Below are positions 1 through 8,969 of a stretch of DNA of 64,000 bases, piece by piece. Location of the stretch: NCBI RefSeq assembly GCF_030440515.1, contig NZ_CP076543.1, forward strand, positions 2,604,001-2,668,000, given 5' to 3'. The notes beneath the pieces are model-generated. The model was not told the origin of the DNA. It did no database searches and was given only the letters and a program-made list of their open reading frames with translations. This DNA comes from Streptomyces xanthophaeus. Lineage in GTDB: Bacteria; Actinomycetota; Actinomycetes; Streptomycetales; Streptomycetaceae. Within the stretch, counting starts at the first letter, position 1; every line of letters starts with the position of its first letter. The position numbers and the translations under genes were made by a program.

Positions 1-4
1 TGAC

Positions 5-1737
5 TTACAGGAAGTACAGGCGGTTGAGGGAGACCGATTCGGCGGCTTCGGAGCGCAGCGGTTCCCCGTCGAGGGAGACCAGTCCGCTGCGCGCGTCCAC
101 ATTGACCGCGCCCACCCGGGAGTTGAGCAGGAGGTCCTTGGGGCCGATCCCCCGGGTTCCACGGACGGCGACGCGGCGCCTGCGGGTCGGCATCTCGTCG
201 CTGCCGAGGGCTGCCGCCGCGGCGGAGACGAAGGCGACGGAGATGTCGGCGGCCGTGGCCCCGTACGAGCCGAACTGCGGGCCGAGGACGAGCGGTTCGC
301 AGGTGTCGGTGGCGGCGTTCGGGTCGCCGGTGACGCCGTAGGCGGGGAAGCCGGACTTCAGCACCATCTGCGGCTTGGCGCCGAAGAACTGCGGGCGCCA
401 GAGCACGATGTCGGCGAGCTTGCCGACTTCGATGGAGCCGATCTCGTGGGCGAGTCCGTGGGCGATGGCCGGGTTGATGGTCAGCTTGGCCATGTACCGC
501 AGGACGCGGGCGTTGTCGTCGCCCTCGCCGTCGCCCGCGAGCGGTCCGAGCTCGCCCTTCATCTTGGCGGCCATGGCGAAGGTGCGGCGGATGGTCTCGC
601 CGGCCCGGCCCATGCCCTGGGCGTCGGAGGAGGTGATGCCGATCGCGCCCAGGTCGTGGAGGACGTCCTCGGCTCCCATCGTCCCGGCCCGGATGCGGTC
701 GCGGGCCATGGCCGCGTCGCCGGGCAGGTCGGGCTTGAGGTCGTGGACGGAGACGATCATGCCGTAGTGCTCGGCGACCGCGTCCCGGCCGAAGGGCAGC
801 GTGGGATTGGTCGAGGAGCCGATCACGTTCGGCACGCCCGCCATCTTCAGGACGTTGGGGACGTGCCCGCCTCCGCAGCCCTCGATGTGAAAAGCATGGA
901 TGGTCCGGCCGTCCAGCACCCGCAGGGTGTCCTCGACGGAAAGGCACTCGTTCAGGCCGTCACTGTGCAGGGCCACCTGCACGTCATGCTCCTCGGCCAC
1001 CCGCAGCGCCGTGTCCAGGGCCCGGGTGTGCGCGCCCATGTCCTCGTGCACCTTGAAGCCGGACGCGCCGCCCTCGGCGAGCGCCTCGACCAGCGGGGCG
1101 GCGTCGGAGGAGGAGCCGCGGGCGAGGAAGCCGATGTTGACGGCCAGGCGTCGAAGGCGTTGAAGGCGTGCTTCAGGGCCCACGGGGAGTTGACGCCGAC
1201 GCCCCAGACGGGGCCGAACTCCTGGCCGATGATCGTGGTGACACCCGCGGCGAGGGAGGCTTCCATGATCCGCGGGGAGAGCAGGTGGACGTGGGTGTCG
1301 ACGGCTCCGGCGGTGGCGATCAGGCCTTCGCCCGACACGATCGAGGTGCCGGTGCCGACGACCACGTCGACGCCGTCGAGGGTGTCGGGGTTGCCGGCCC
1401 GGCCGATCGCGTGGATCCGGCCCTCGCGGATACCGATCGACACCTTGCGGATACCGAGGACGGCGTCGATGACCAGCACGTTGCTGATCACCACGTCGCA
1501 CGTCTCCCGGACGGCGGCGGCCTTCAGGTGCAGGCCGTCACGGGCCGTCTTGCCGAAGCCCGCCAGGAACTCGTCACCCGGCTTCTGCGCGTCGTGCTCC
1601 ACCCGGACGGTCAGCCCGGAGTCACCGAGTCGCACCCGGTCCCCGGCACGGGGGCCGAACACCGACGCGTACTCGTGCGGATCGATGTGCCGGCTGCCCG
1701 GCGCACAGTGATCGCTGTGCGGGGTCTTCTTGCTCAC
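5..1737 (-). pseudogene. ureC: Urease alpha subunit, divergent form, frameshifted
   Basis: Urease alpha (catalytic, Ni2+) subunit, hydrolysing urea to ammonia and carbamate. It reads from GTG at 1737, which overlaps the stop of the preceding gene as GTGA, down to about residue 199 (1141). It then continues, without loss of alignment, in another frame to a stop at 5-7. Restoring one G in the run before 1140 gives about 577 residues, the normal family length. Metal-site residues are present: DTHVH (about H149, H151), the carbamylated lysine in GFKVHED (about K229), ALHSD (H258), FHIEG (H284), TSSD (D372). The mobile flap, usually MVCHHL, reads SVHDL here: the catalytic His stays, but the flap Cys is Val and the next His is Asp. 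The usual Gly/Thr-rich GTHATTCTPG stretch is replaced. It may be a true pseudogene or a sequencing error; the rest shows no decay. Confidence 0.85.
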
Positions 1738-2444
1738 GCCCGGTCTCCGTCCTCGTGTTCGGCGGTGACGCCGAGGTAGCCGCAGGCCGCCGCGCGGCGC
1801 AAAGCCTCGTCCTTGGCTCCGGGTGCATCCAGGGGGCCGTCGACCAGGCCGGCGAAGCCGATCGCGATCCGGTCCCCGCCGATGGGGACGAGGCCGACCT
1901 CGCCCTCGCCGTGGGGGTCGAACCGTACGGACGAGCCCGCCGGCACGCACAGCCGCATCCCGTAGGCCGCGGCCCGGTCGAAGTCGAGCCGCGGGTTCGC
2001 CTCGAAGAAGTGGAAGTGCGAGGTCACGCTCACCGGCACGGCCGCGGTGTTGCGCACGTGCAGGTGCAGGACCGGCTCCGGCTGGGGGGCGCCGGGCCCG
2101 GGAACGACCGCACCCGGCGCATCGTCGCCGAGCGGGACGGCTCCCTGGATGGGGGACGAAACCACCGCGAGGCGGGATCCGTCGTCGAAGACGGCCTCCA
2201 CGTGCACCTCGGCGACCACGTCGGCGACACCCGGCAGGACATCGCCCGGGCCCAGCACGGTGCGGGCCTCCTCGATGGCCTCCGCGAGCCGCTTGCCGTC
2301 GCGCGCCGCCTCGCAGACCGTGTCCGCGATCAGCGCGGTGGCCTCCGGGACGTTCAGTTTCAGGCCACGGGCCCGCCGGGCCCTGGCCAGCTCCGCAGCG
2401 CTGCGGAGCAGCAGCCGGTCGCGCTCCGTAGGGGTCAGCCGCAC
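1734..2444 (-). CDS. ureAB: Urease gamma/beta fusion subunit
   Basis: Structural urease subunit of 236 residues joining the gamma (UreA, about residues 1-100, beginning MRLTPTERDRLLL) and beta (UreB, about 125-236, with HFHFFEANPRLDFDR and a GIPAG-like VPAGSSVRFDPHGEG) chains. Fusions of these chains are known in Helicobacter and in some actinomycete paralogues. The gene starts at ATG 2444 and its TGA overlaps the GTG of the alpha subunit, so the two are probably translationally coupled. None of the nickel-insertion genes ureE, F, G or D lies downstream as far as the window edge or upstream. The enzyme must therefore borrow them from another locus or be inactive. Operator-like inverted repeats lie just upstream. 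Confidence 0.9.
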   Translation of the reverse strand: MRLTPTERDRLLLRSAAELARARRARGLKLNVPEATALIADTVCEAARDGKRLAEAIEEARTVLGPGDVLPGVADVVAEVHVEAVFDDGSRLAVVSSPIQGAVPLGDDAPGAVVPGPGAPQPEPVLHLHVRNTAAVPVSVTSHFHFFEANPRLDFDRAAAYGMRLCVPAGSSVRFDPHGEGEVGLVPIGGDRIAIGFAGLVDGPLDAPGAKDEALRRAAACGYLGVTAEHEDGDRA

Positions 2445-2472
2445 GCCGATCCACCACCTCTTGAGTCGATGG

Positions 2473-2491
2473 GTTAGAGCATCACTCTAAC
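2473..2491. promoter_or_regulatory. Operator-like inverted repeat, copy 1
   Basis: Perfect 7-5-7 inverted repeat: GTTAGAG, 5-bp spacer, CTCTAAC. It lies 29 bp upstream of the urease gamma/beta start in the divergent intergenic region. Its reverse strand matches copy 2 (2542-2560) at 13 of 19 positions, and the centres are 69 bp apart. A dimeric repressor such as a GntR or TetR protein would fit; no such gene is adjacent. Confidence 0.5.
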
Positions 2492-2541
2492 TCTTCATTT
2501 CGAAGGAGGGAATCATTGACCTGAGGGCAGGCCTTGAGTCA

Positions 2542-2560
2542 CATTGAGTGTCGCTCAAAC
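2542..2560. promoter_or_regulatory. Operator-like inverted repeat, copy 2
   Basis: TTGAG, 5-bp spacer, CTCAA within a 19-bp sequence sharing GAGTG and GCTC cores with copy 1 at the same spacing. It lies 41 bp upstream of the permease start, so one regulator may control both divergent genes. Confidence 0.45.
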
Positions 2561-2600
2561 AAAGCGCAACCACCCCCCGCCCTGCCAAGGGAGTCCCCCC

Positions 2601-4028
2601 ATGCCCATCGAACAGCGCGGAGTCGACACCATCCCCGAGGACGAGCGGACGAGCGGTCCCCGTGACCTGATCTCGATCCTTCTCGGCTCCAACCTCTGCC
2701 TCGGTGTGATCGTCTTCGGCTGGCTGCCCCCGTCCTTCGGACTGGGCCTGTGGCCCTCGGTCACCGCCATCGTGACCGGCACGCTCGTCGGTATCGCCTT
2801 CACCGCGCCGCTGGCGCTCGTCTCCCTGCGCACCGCGACCAACCTCTCGACCTCCAGCGGCGCACAGTTCGGCGTCCGCGGCCGGCTCGTGGGCTCGGTG
2901 GTGGGTCTGCTGCTCTCGCTCGGCTACACCGCGCTCACCCTGTGGATCGGCGGCGACGTGATGGTGGGCGTCCTCTCGCGCCTCACCGGGCTTCCGGACA
3001 CCGGTGCCACGCGTGGCGTGATGTACGGCGTACTCGCCGCGTGTACCGTCGTCGCGGCCGTCTTCGGCTACCGGCTGCTGCTGCGCATGAGCAAGATCCT
3101 GGCCATCGGCATGGTGGTGCTGCTGGCCGTCGGCGTCTTCGCCTACTCCGGGGACTTCACCACCGCCGCCCCGCCGGAGACCGCGTACCTGCTCGGCTCC
3201 TTCTGGCCGACCTGGATCCTGGCCGCCGTCGCCGCCGGGCTCAGCGGCCCGGTCGCCTTCATCACCCTGCTCGGCGACTACACCCGTTACATCTCCCCGC
3301 ACCGGCACAGCTCCCGCAAGGTGCTCTGGGCCACCGGGTTCGGACTGCTCTTCGGCCTCCTGATCCCGCAGCTGTTCGGCACCTTCACGGCGCTCGCCGC
3401 CCGGGCCGGAGCCGAGTACGCCGGTCCGCTGGTGGCGGCCTCGCCCTTCTGGTACCTGATCCCGCTGCTCGCCGCTGCCGCGGCCGGCTCGGTCGGCAAC
3501 GCCGGGCTGATGCTCTACTCGATGGGCCTCGACCTCGACGCCATCGTGCCCAGGGCCACCCGGACCACGGCCACCCTGGTCGCCGCGGCGGTCTCCACCG
3601 CCTTCGTCTTCATCGGCTCCTTCGAGTGGGACGTGCAGTCGGCAATGACCTCGTTCGTACTGGTGCTGACCGCGATCGGCACCCCTTGGGCCGTGATCAC
3701 CCTCATCGGATACGTGCGCTGCCGCGGGCGTTACGACGCCGACGCGCTCCAGGTCTTCAACCGCCGCTCGGTGGGTGGGATCTACTGGTACCGCTCCGGC
3801 TGGAACGTCGCCGCCACGGCCTCCTGGGCCATCGGCGCGGGCATCGGCCTGCTCGCCGTGACCACCCCCTTCTACGAGGGCCCGCTGCTCGCCCTCACCG
3901 GCGGCGTGGACTGCTCCTTCGTCCTGTCCGGCCTGACGGGCGGCCTCGTGTACAGCGCCCTCACCGCCCGCCGCTCCCCCGCCCCGGTCCCGGCGGTCAC
4001 CGCCGCCGAGGAGCCGGCGAACGCCTGA
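2601..4028 (+). CDS. NCS1 family nucleobase/allantoin-type permease
   Basis: Membrane transporter of 475 residues with about 12 hydrophobic segments, from the nucleobase:cation symporter-1 family (cytosine, purine, uracil, allantoin, hydantoin carriers; CodB-like). Family signs are the early LISILLGSNLCLGVIVFGW segment, the RTATNLSTSSGAQFGVRG stretch and the later GDYTRYIS motif. ATG 2601 is preferred over an upstream in-frame TTG at 2544 because AAGGGAG sits about 8 bases before it and the upstream part overlaps an operator-like repeat. The gene diverges from the urease genes and shares a regulatory region with them, suggesting uptake of a nitrogen-rich heterocycle whose breakdown gives urea. 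The exact substrate cannot be read from the sequence. Confidence 0.85.
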   Translation: MPIEQRGVDTIPEDERTSGPRDLISILLGSNLCLGVIVFGWLPPSFGLGLWPSVTAIVTGTLVGIAFTAPLALVSLRTATNLSTSSGAQFGVRGRLVGSVVGLLLSLGYTALTLWIGGDVMVGVLSRLTGLPDTGATRGVMYGVLAACTVVAAVFGYRLLLRMSKILAIGMVVLLAVGVFAYSGDFTTAAPPETAYLLGSFWPTWILAAVAAGLSGPVAFITLLGDYTRYISPHRHSSRKVLWATGFGLLFGLLIPQLFGTFTALAARAGAEYAGPLVAASPFWYLIPLLAAAAAGSVGNAGLMLYSMGLDLDAIVPRATRTTATLVAAAVSTAFVFIGSFEWDVQSAMTSFVLVLTAIGTPWAVITLIGYVRCRGRYDADALQVFNRRSVGGIYWYRSGWNVAATASWAIGAGIGLLAVTTPFYEGPLLALTGGVDCSFVLSGLTGGLVYSALTARRSPAPVPAVTAAEEPANA

Positions 4029-4035
4029 GGTCCCC

Positions 4036-4089
4036 CGTACGCGCGCAGGCCCGCGGCCCCGGACATTCCGGGGCGCGGGCCTGCGTACG
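4036..4089 (+). terminator. Large hairpin after the permease gene
   Basis: An imperfect GC-rich inverted repeat of about 22 pairs (CGTACGC...GCGTACG outer arms, CCGGGG inner) starts 8 bases after the permease stop. It has no U-run, as is usual in Streptomyces. The rest of the gap to 4316 holds nothing else I recognise apart from the ribosome binding site of the next gene. Confidence 0.6.
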
Positions 4090-4316
4090 TCAGGCATTTC
4101 CCGGCGGCCATGTCGCGCCGGAACATATCCCTGCCGCTCATTCCTGCCGATCTCCAATTCCTTCCCCTATATCGCGGCAGGCCCTTTCGGCCACAGGCCG
4201 GCCACCCGGCTGCGCACCCTCACCCTGACCGCGGCCGCACAGATGCTGCGTGCCACACTGGGGATCCCTACCGTCTGCGTACGTGCCTCGACCGGGCCGC
4301 GAACAAGGAGGCCCTG

Positions 4317-5084
4317 GTGGTCCTGGCATCGACAACGTCGGTGGTGACGAGCGGCACCCTGGTCGCCGCCGTGCCCGTGGCCCTCTTGGCCGGCGTCATC
4401 TCGTTCTTCTCGCCCTGCGTGCTGCCGCTCGTCCCGGGATACCTCGGCTACGTCACGGGCCTTTCCGCCTCCACCCTGAACCCTGAGGCACGTGAGGAAA
4501 AGCGGGGCCGGATGCTTCTGGGCGCGCTCCTCTTCGTACTCGGATTCTCGGCTCCATTTGTCACACAGGGCGCTTTCTTCGGCTACTTCGGCAGCACTCT
4601 TTCCGCATACAAGGACACGCTCGACATCATTCTGGGAAGCCTGACGATCCTGTTCGGGCTCGCCTTCATGGGATTCCTCCCGGGATTCACGCAGCGCGAC
4701 TTCCGGATCCACCGGAAGCCCGGAGCCGGACTGCTCGGCGCACCGGTTCTCGGCTTCACGTTCGGACTCGGCTGGTCACCTTGCATGGGCCCGACCCTCG
4801 GAGCCGTGATGAGCCTGTCCATGGGGCAGGAGAGCCCGGGCCGGGGCGCACTCCTCGTGTCCTTCTTCTGCCTGGGCCTGGGCGTGCCCTTCATCCTCGC
4901 GGCCGTCGCCTTCCGCCGGTCGATGAAGGCATTCGGATGGGTCAAGCAGCACTACGCACTGGTGCTCAGGATCGGCGGAGGATTCCTCATCGCGGTGGGG
5001 GTGCTTCTCGTCACCGGGTTGTGGAGCGATTTCGTCTACCAGCTGCAGATCTGGCTGCCCGCCTCCAACGCGGTCGGGATCTGA
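4317..5084 (+). CDS. ccdA: CcdA/DsbD-family thiol-disulfide membrane transporter
   Basis: Polytopic membrane protein of 255 residues that carries reducing equivalents across the membrane for cytochrome c maturation or other extracytoplasmic thiol proteins. The two family cysteines are present: C34 in FFSPCVLPLVPGYLGY and C156 in GWSPCMGPT, each in a membrane segment; about six helices. Start GTG 4317 follows AAGGAGG (4304-4310) at six bases. An in-frame extension back to 4110 is not family-like and lacks a ribosome binding site. The usual partners resB, resC and a thioredoxin-like protein are not nearby, so the partner is unknown. It converges on ilvE with a shared terminator. Confidence 0.88.
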   Translation: MVLASTTSVVTSGTLVAAVPVALLAGVISFFSPCVLPLVPGYLGYVTGLSASTLNPEAREEKRGRMLLGALLFVLGFSAPFVTQGAFFGYFGSTLSAYKDTLDIILGSLTILFGLAFMGFLPGFTQRDFRIHRKPGAGLLGAPVLGFTFGLGWSPCMGPTLGAVMSLSMGQESPGRGALLVSFFCLGLGVPFILAAVAFRRSMKAFGWVKQHYALVLRIGGGFLIAVGVLLVTGLWSDFVYQLQIWLPASNAVGI

Positions 5085-5139
5085 GCGGGGGCGACGTCGC
5101 CCGCGCGTGTGTGACCGGCCCTGTGCGCCGCTTCACGTG

Positions 5140-5207
5140 AAAGCGCCTCCGACGGGGCGGGAACGAGGATCTCGACGGTCCTCGCTCTCGCCGGTCGGAG
5201 GCGCTTT
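5140..5207. terminator. Bidirectional terminator between ccdA and ilvE
   Basis: Perfect 14-bp outer arms (5140-5153 AAAGCGCCTCCGAC and 5194-5207) with an inner GAGGA/TCCTC stem. The T-run after the right arm (CTTTT) and the A-run before the left arm let it serve both converging genes. Confidence 0.85.
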
Positions 5208-5238
5208 TGGTTCCTGACCACCCGAGGGGCAGGGGGGA

Positions 5239-6324
5239 CTAGCCCAGCGGGTGCATCCAGCCGTGGGTGTCGGCGCTGTGACCGGTCTGGAGCTCCAGCA
5301 GCGCCTTGCGCAGGCGCATGGTGACCTGGCCCGGCTCGCCGTCGCCCTGGGTCCAGTTGGCGCGCTCGGACTTGACCGAGCCGACCGGGGTGATGACGGC
5401 GGCGGTGCCGCAGGCGAACACCTCGGTGAGGGTGCCGTTCGCGTTGTCGCGCTGCCAGTCCTCGGTGGTCAGGCGGCCCTCCTCGGCGGTGTAGCCGAGG
5501 TCGCGGGCGATGGTGAGGAGGGAGTCGCGGGTGATGCCGGGAAGGAGCGAGCCGGTGAGCTCCGGGGTGACGATGCGGTCGCCGTACACGAAGTACAGGT
5601 TCATCCCGCCCATCTCCTCGATCCAGCGGTGCTCGACGGCGTCGAGCCAGACCACCTGGTCGCAGCCGTGCGAGGCCGCCTGGGCCTGCGCGACCAGCGA
5701 GGCCGCGTAGTTGCCGCCGGTCTTCGCGGCGCCGGTGCCGCCCTTGACCGCGCGGACGTAGTCCTCGGAGAGCCAGACGGAGACGGGCTTGACGCCACCG
5801 GGGAAGTAGGCGCCGGCGGGCGAGGCGATGACGATGAAGAGGAACTCGTTCGCCGGGCGGACACCGAGGCCGACCTCGGACGCGAACATGAAGGGCCGCA
5901 GGTAGAGGGAGGCCTCGCCGGAGTCCGGCACCCAGGCGCGGTCCTGCTTGATCAGCGCGTCGCAGGCCTCGATGAAGAGCTCGGTCGGCAGCTCCGGCAT
6001 CGCCATGCGGCGCGCGGAGGACTGGAAGCGCGCCGCGTTGGCCTCGGGCCGGAAGGTGGCCACGGTGCCGTCGGGCTGGCGGTAGGCCTTGAGGCCCTCG
6101 AAGATCGTCTGCGCGTAGTGCAGCGTCATGTTCGCCGGGTCGATCGCGAGCGGCGCGTACGGGACCAGCTCGGCATCGTGCCAGCCGCGACCCTCGGTCC
6201 ACTTGATCGTCACCATGTGGTCGGTGAAGTGGCGGCCGAAGCCGGGGCTGGCCAGGATCGCCTCGCGCTCCGCATCGGACAGCGGGTTCGAGGAGGGCTT
6301 GAGCTCGATCGTGGGCGTCGTCAT
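5239..6324 (-). CDS. ilvE: Branched-chain amino acid aminotransferase
   Basis: PLP enzyme of 361 residues, fold type IV, catalysing the last step of leucine, isoleucine and valine synthesis and the first of their breakdown. The Schiff-base lysine is K201 in [12 protein letters not shown]. The substrate and cofactor regions [31 protein letters not shown] and [15 protein letters not shown] are all typical. ATG 6324 gives the family start [11 protein letters not shown]; an in-frame extension to 6477 has no family resemblance. It lies 223 bp downstream of leuB on the same strand, with a strong hairpin between them, so it probably has its own promoter. Confidence 0.95.
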   Translation of the reverse strand: MTTPTIELKPSSNPLSDAEREAILASPGFGRHFTDHMVTIKWTEGRGWHDAELVPYAPLAIDPANMTLHYAQTIFEGLKAYRQPDGTVATFRPEANAARFQSSARRMAMPELPTELFIEACDALIKQDRAWVPDSGEASLYLRPFMFASEVGLGVRPANEFLFIVIASPAGAYFPGGVKPVSVWLSEDYVRAVKGGTGAAKTGGNYAASLVAQAQAASHGCDQVVWLDAVEHRWIEEMGGMNLYFVYGDRIVTPELTGSLLPGITRDSLLTIARDLGYTAEEGRLTTEDWQRDNANGTLTEVFACGTAAVITPVGSVKSERANWTQGDGEPGQVTMRLRKALLELQTGHSADTHGWMHPLG

Positions 6325-6493
6325 GAGTGCTTGTCCTTCACCGGTTGTGTATGGCGGACCGCGCTCACGGCGTACTAGGACGTCCGAGCTTCCCCGCATT
6401 CCGCGGCCTCGCGTTCGATTATCGCGCGCGGGCAGGCTTCGGAGAAGCGGGGAGCGGCCCAGGGGAGATGGTGGCACCCGGGGCCGCGCAGGA

Positions 6494-6528
6494 GAAGCCG
6501 CCGGGTCCCATTGTGCCCCGGCGGCTTC
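6494..6528 (-). terminator. leuB terminator hairpin
   Basis: Perfect 12-bp arms GAAGCCGCCGGG (6494-6505) and its complement (6517-6528) with an 11-base loop, 20 bases past the leuB stop. No long U-run follows. Confidence 0.75.
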
Positions 6529-6547
6529 CTGAGGTGGAGCTGCCGGG

Positions 6548-7588
6548 TCAGCCGGCTACGCGGGCGGCGAGGGCGTCGCCGATCGCGTCGGTGGAGCGGA
6601 AGGTTCCGTCGCGCTCCGCCAGGTCGGCGGAGACCGCGTCCTCGATGCGGACGGCCTGGGCCTCGTAGCCCAGGTGACGCAGCAGGAGGGCGACGGAGAG
6701 GATCGTCGCGGTCGGGTCGGCCTTGCCGGTGCCGGCGATGTCCGGGGCCGAGCCGTGGACGGGCTCGAACATGGACGGGAAGGCGCCGGTCGGGTTGATG
6801 TTCCCGGAGGCGGCGAGGCCGATCCCGCCGGTCACGGCGGCGGCCAGGTCGGTGAGGATGTCACCGAAGAGGTTGTCCGTGACGATGACGTCGAAGCGCT
6901 CGGGCTGGGTGACGAAGAAGATCGTCGCTGCGTCGACGTGCAGGTAGTCGGTGGTGACCTCGGGGTACTCCTGGCCGACCTTGTCGAAGATGTTCTTCCA
7001 CATGTGGCCCGCGTACACGAGGACGTTGTTCTTGTGGACCAGCGTCAGCTTCTTGCGGGGGCGGGCGTTCGCCCGCTCGTACGCGTCACGGACGACGCGC
7101 TCGACGCCGTACGCGGTGTTGATGCTGACCTCGGTGGCCACCTCGGCGGGGGTGCCGGTGCGCAGGCTGCCGCCGTTGCCGGTGTACGGACCCTCGGTGC
7201 CCTCGCGGACCACGACGAAGTCGATCTCCGGGCGGCCGGCGAGCGGGGTGGCCGTGTTCGGGAACAGCTTCGACGGGCGCAGGTTGATGAAGTGGTCGAA
7301 GGCGAAGCGGAGCTTCAGCAGCAGACCGCGCTCCAGCACGCCGGACGGGACCGAGGGGTCGCCGATGGCACCGAGCAGGATCGCGTCGTGGTGCTTGAGG
7401 GCTTCGAGCTCCGCTTCCGGGAGGGTCTCACCGGTGCGGTGCCAGCGCTGGGCGCCGAGATCGTATTGCTTGGTCTCCAGCTTCACATCCTGGGGCAGGA
7501 CCGCGGTAAGGACCTTGAGTCCCTGAGCCACGACTTCCTGGCCGATGCCATCACCGGGGATCACTGCGAGATTGATGCTGGTCGACAT
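6548..7588 (-). CDS. leuB: 3-Isopropylmalate dehydrogenase
   Basis: NAD-dependent oxidative decarboxylase of 346 residues, third step of leucine synthesis, cytosolic. Visible family parts: [18 protein letters not shown] at the N-terminus, the substrate arginine region [35 protein letters not shown], and the metal and cofactor region [22 protein letters not shown] followed by [22 protein letters not shown] 7588 gives the family N-terminus [15 protein letters not shown] second in-frame ATG at 7624 would run back into an operator-like repeat. No clear ribosome binding site precedes 7588. Confidence 0.95.
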   Translation of the reverse strand: MSTSINLAVIPGDGIGQEVVAQGLKVLTAVLPQDVKLETKQYDLGAQRWHRTGETLPEAELEALKHHDAILLGAIGDPSVPSGVLERGLLLKLRFAFDHFINLRPSKLFPNTATPLAGRPEIDFVVVREGTEGPYTGNGGSLRTGTPAEVATEVSINTAYGVERVVRDAYERANARPRKKLTLVHKNNVLVYAGHMWKNIFDKVGQEYPEVTTDYLHVDAATIFFVTQPERFDVIVTDNLFGDILTDLAAAVTGGIGLAASGNINPTGAFPSMFEPVHGSAPDIAGTGKADPTATILSVALLLRHLGYEAQAVRIEDAVSADLAERDGTFRSTDAIGDALAARVAG

Positions 7589-7618
7589 GACGGAACCGTA
7601 CTCCGTGTCCCAGCCCTC

Positions 7619-7665
7619 AGACATTCCACGTCCACCATGTGGACGTATGTGGACGCAGAATGTCT
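7619..7665. promoter_or_regulatory. Nested inverted repeat upstream of leuB
   Basis: Outer 8-bp arms AGACATTC (7619-7626) and GAATGTCT (7658-7665) enclose CGTCCAC-CAT-GTGGACG (7629-7645), and a third half-site GTGGACG lies at 7649-7655. It ends 31 bp before the leuB start codon. It looks like a multi-site operator, perhaps for a leucine-responsive regulator, but no known consensus is claimed. Confidence 0.5.
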
Positions 7666-7678
7666 CGGGCGGCGCAGG

Positions 7679-7807
7679 TCAGTGGCCGGTCGACCCGCCG
7701 TTGTCACGGCGGTCGAGGGCGCGCTGGAGAGCGGCGGCGGCGTTCTTGCGGTCGTCGGCCGAGGCGGAGGTGTGGCGGACGCGGCGGGTGGCGGTGGAAG
7801 CGGTCAT
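7679..7807 (-). CDS. Small basic protein, 42 residues
   Basis: Short gene of 42 codons plus stop. The product begins MTASTATRRVRHTSASADD and contains RKNAAAALQRALDRRDN, which could form one amphipathic helix; it is rich in Arg and Ala, with no Cys and no membrane segment. Support for it being real is the AAGGAG ribosome binding site nine bases before ATG 7807, strong third-position GC, and its place alone in the gap between leuB and the LysR gene. Its stop lies just upstream of the leuB operator-like repeat, so it may be the first gene of a leuB transcript. Function unknown. Confidence 0.65.
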   Translation of the reverse strand: MTASTATRRVRHTSASADDRKNAAAALQRALDRRDNGGSTGH

Positions 7808-8067
7808 GGTGATCGACTCCTTGAGATCACGGCGTGGCGGGGCCACGGATGAGGGGTTCCTTCAAGGCGCCGGCAGAGGCGGGGAGCGGTGCGCCGCAGG
7901 GGTTGCCTGCCAGGGGCGCGCGCTCTCGACCGCCATTCGCCTGATCGGCGAGACGTTCGGCTTCTACAAAGCTAGGCCAGGTCCCGTTGTATGTCTCGGC
8001 AATTACTCGGGCTTCCTACTATCTGAGACGCGCACTCCCCCGAAAAGCCTCGTCCGGAGGGTCCGTT

Positions 8068-8949
8068 TCAGCCCTTCTCGGAACGAAGTTCCCTGATCAG
8101 AGCACGTACGGCCAGAGTTGAGGCCGATTCCGCCGTAGTGACGTATCCCACCTGCCTCACCGGCCCCGCGGGGCCCAGATCGGTGATGTCCACCGCCTCG
8201 GTCGCCTCCCTCAGGGACAGCTCGGGCATGATCGCCATACCGAGCCCGCGGCCGACCATGGTCAGCACCATCGCGTCGTCCTCCGCCTTGACCGTCGCCC
8301 GCGGGATCCAGTCCTGGGCCCGCCACCAGGAGCGGGTGTAGGAACCGCAGTTCTCGTCCCAGTCCATCAGCGGCAGGCCCTTCGGGTCCGGGTGCCCGGC
8401 CGGGTGGACCAGCCGGTACGCCTCCTGCGCCAGCACCCCGGTCAGCAGGCCGGGGGTCACGTCGTGCGAGCCGCCCAGCGTGGCGATGCCCAGGTCGGCC
8501 CGGCCCGCCGCCACCTCCCCCGCCGCGCCGGCGCCGATCTCGCGCACCACGCGTACCTCGGGGCGGATCCCCGGGTACCGGGCCGTCAGCCGCTCCAGCG
8601 CGGGCGGCAGCAGGTGCAGGGCCGCACTGCGGAACGCGGCGATCCGCAGCACCCCCTCCACCGTGCCGGGGCCCGCGCCGGAACCTGCGCCCCGGACCTC
8701 CGCGCCGAGGACCTCGTACATCCGCAGGATCCGGCGGGCGAGGGCGACGGCCCGCTCCCCCGCCGGGGTGGGGGTGGCCCCGGCGCGGCCGCGCTCGAAG
8801 AGCACCGCTCCGAGCTTCGCCTCGCTGCCGCGCACCGAGTGGGAGACGGCCGACTGGGTGAGGCCGAGCGCGGCCGCGGCGGCGGAGAAGCCGCCGTTGT
8901 CGCAGACGGCGGCCAGGATCCTCAGCTCCTGGGGCAGCAGGTCGGTCAC
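8068..8949 (-). CDS. LysR-family transcriptional regulator
   Basis: DNA-binding regulator of 293 residues. Residues 1-65 form the LysR winged HTH (LRILAAVCDNGGFSAAAAALGLTQSAVSHSVRGSEAKLGAVLFERG); residues 95-290 are the periplasmic-binding-like effector domain. It diverges from a medium-chain reductase gene, the usual arrangement of a LysR protein with its target. Two overlapping inverted repeats lie in the 101-bp region between them. The inducer cannot be guessed; an electrophile or quinone would fit the neighbour. Confidence 0.9.
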   Translation of the reverse strand: MTDLLPQELRILAAVCDNGGFSAAAAALGLTQSAVSHSVRGSEAKLGAVLFERGRAGATPTPAGERAVALARRILRMYEVLGAEVRGAGSGAGPGTVEGVLRIAAFRSAALHLLPPALERLTARYPGIRPEVRVVREIGAGAAGEVAAGRADLGIATLGGSHDVTPGLLTGVLAQEAYRLVHPAGHPDPKGLPLMDWDENCGSYTRSWWRAQDWIPRATVKAEDDAMVLTMVGRGLGMAIMPELSLREATEAVDITDLGPAGPVRQVGYVTTAESASTLAVRALIRELRSEKG

Positions 8950-8969
8950 GGGGGCTCACACCTCGTTCT

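Noticed and set aside
1130..1150. Programmed frameshifting in ureC
   Set aside because: No slippery heptamer or following structure typical of such sites, and ureases are not known to use it; a deletion or read error is simpler.
2487..4157. 556-codon minus-strand frame opposite the permease
   Set aside because: Composition is Gly/Asp/Glu/Gln/His-rich without family motifs; it is a GC-bias shadow of the transporter gene.
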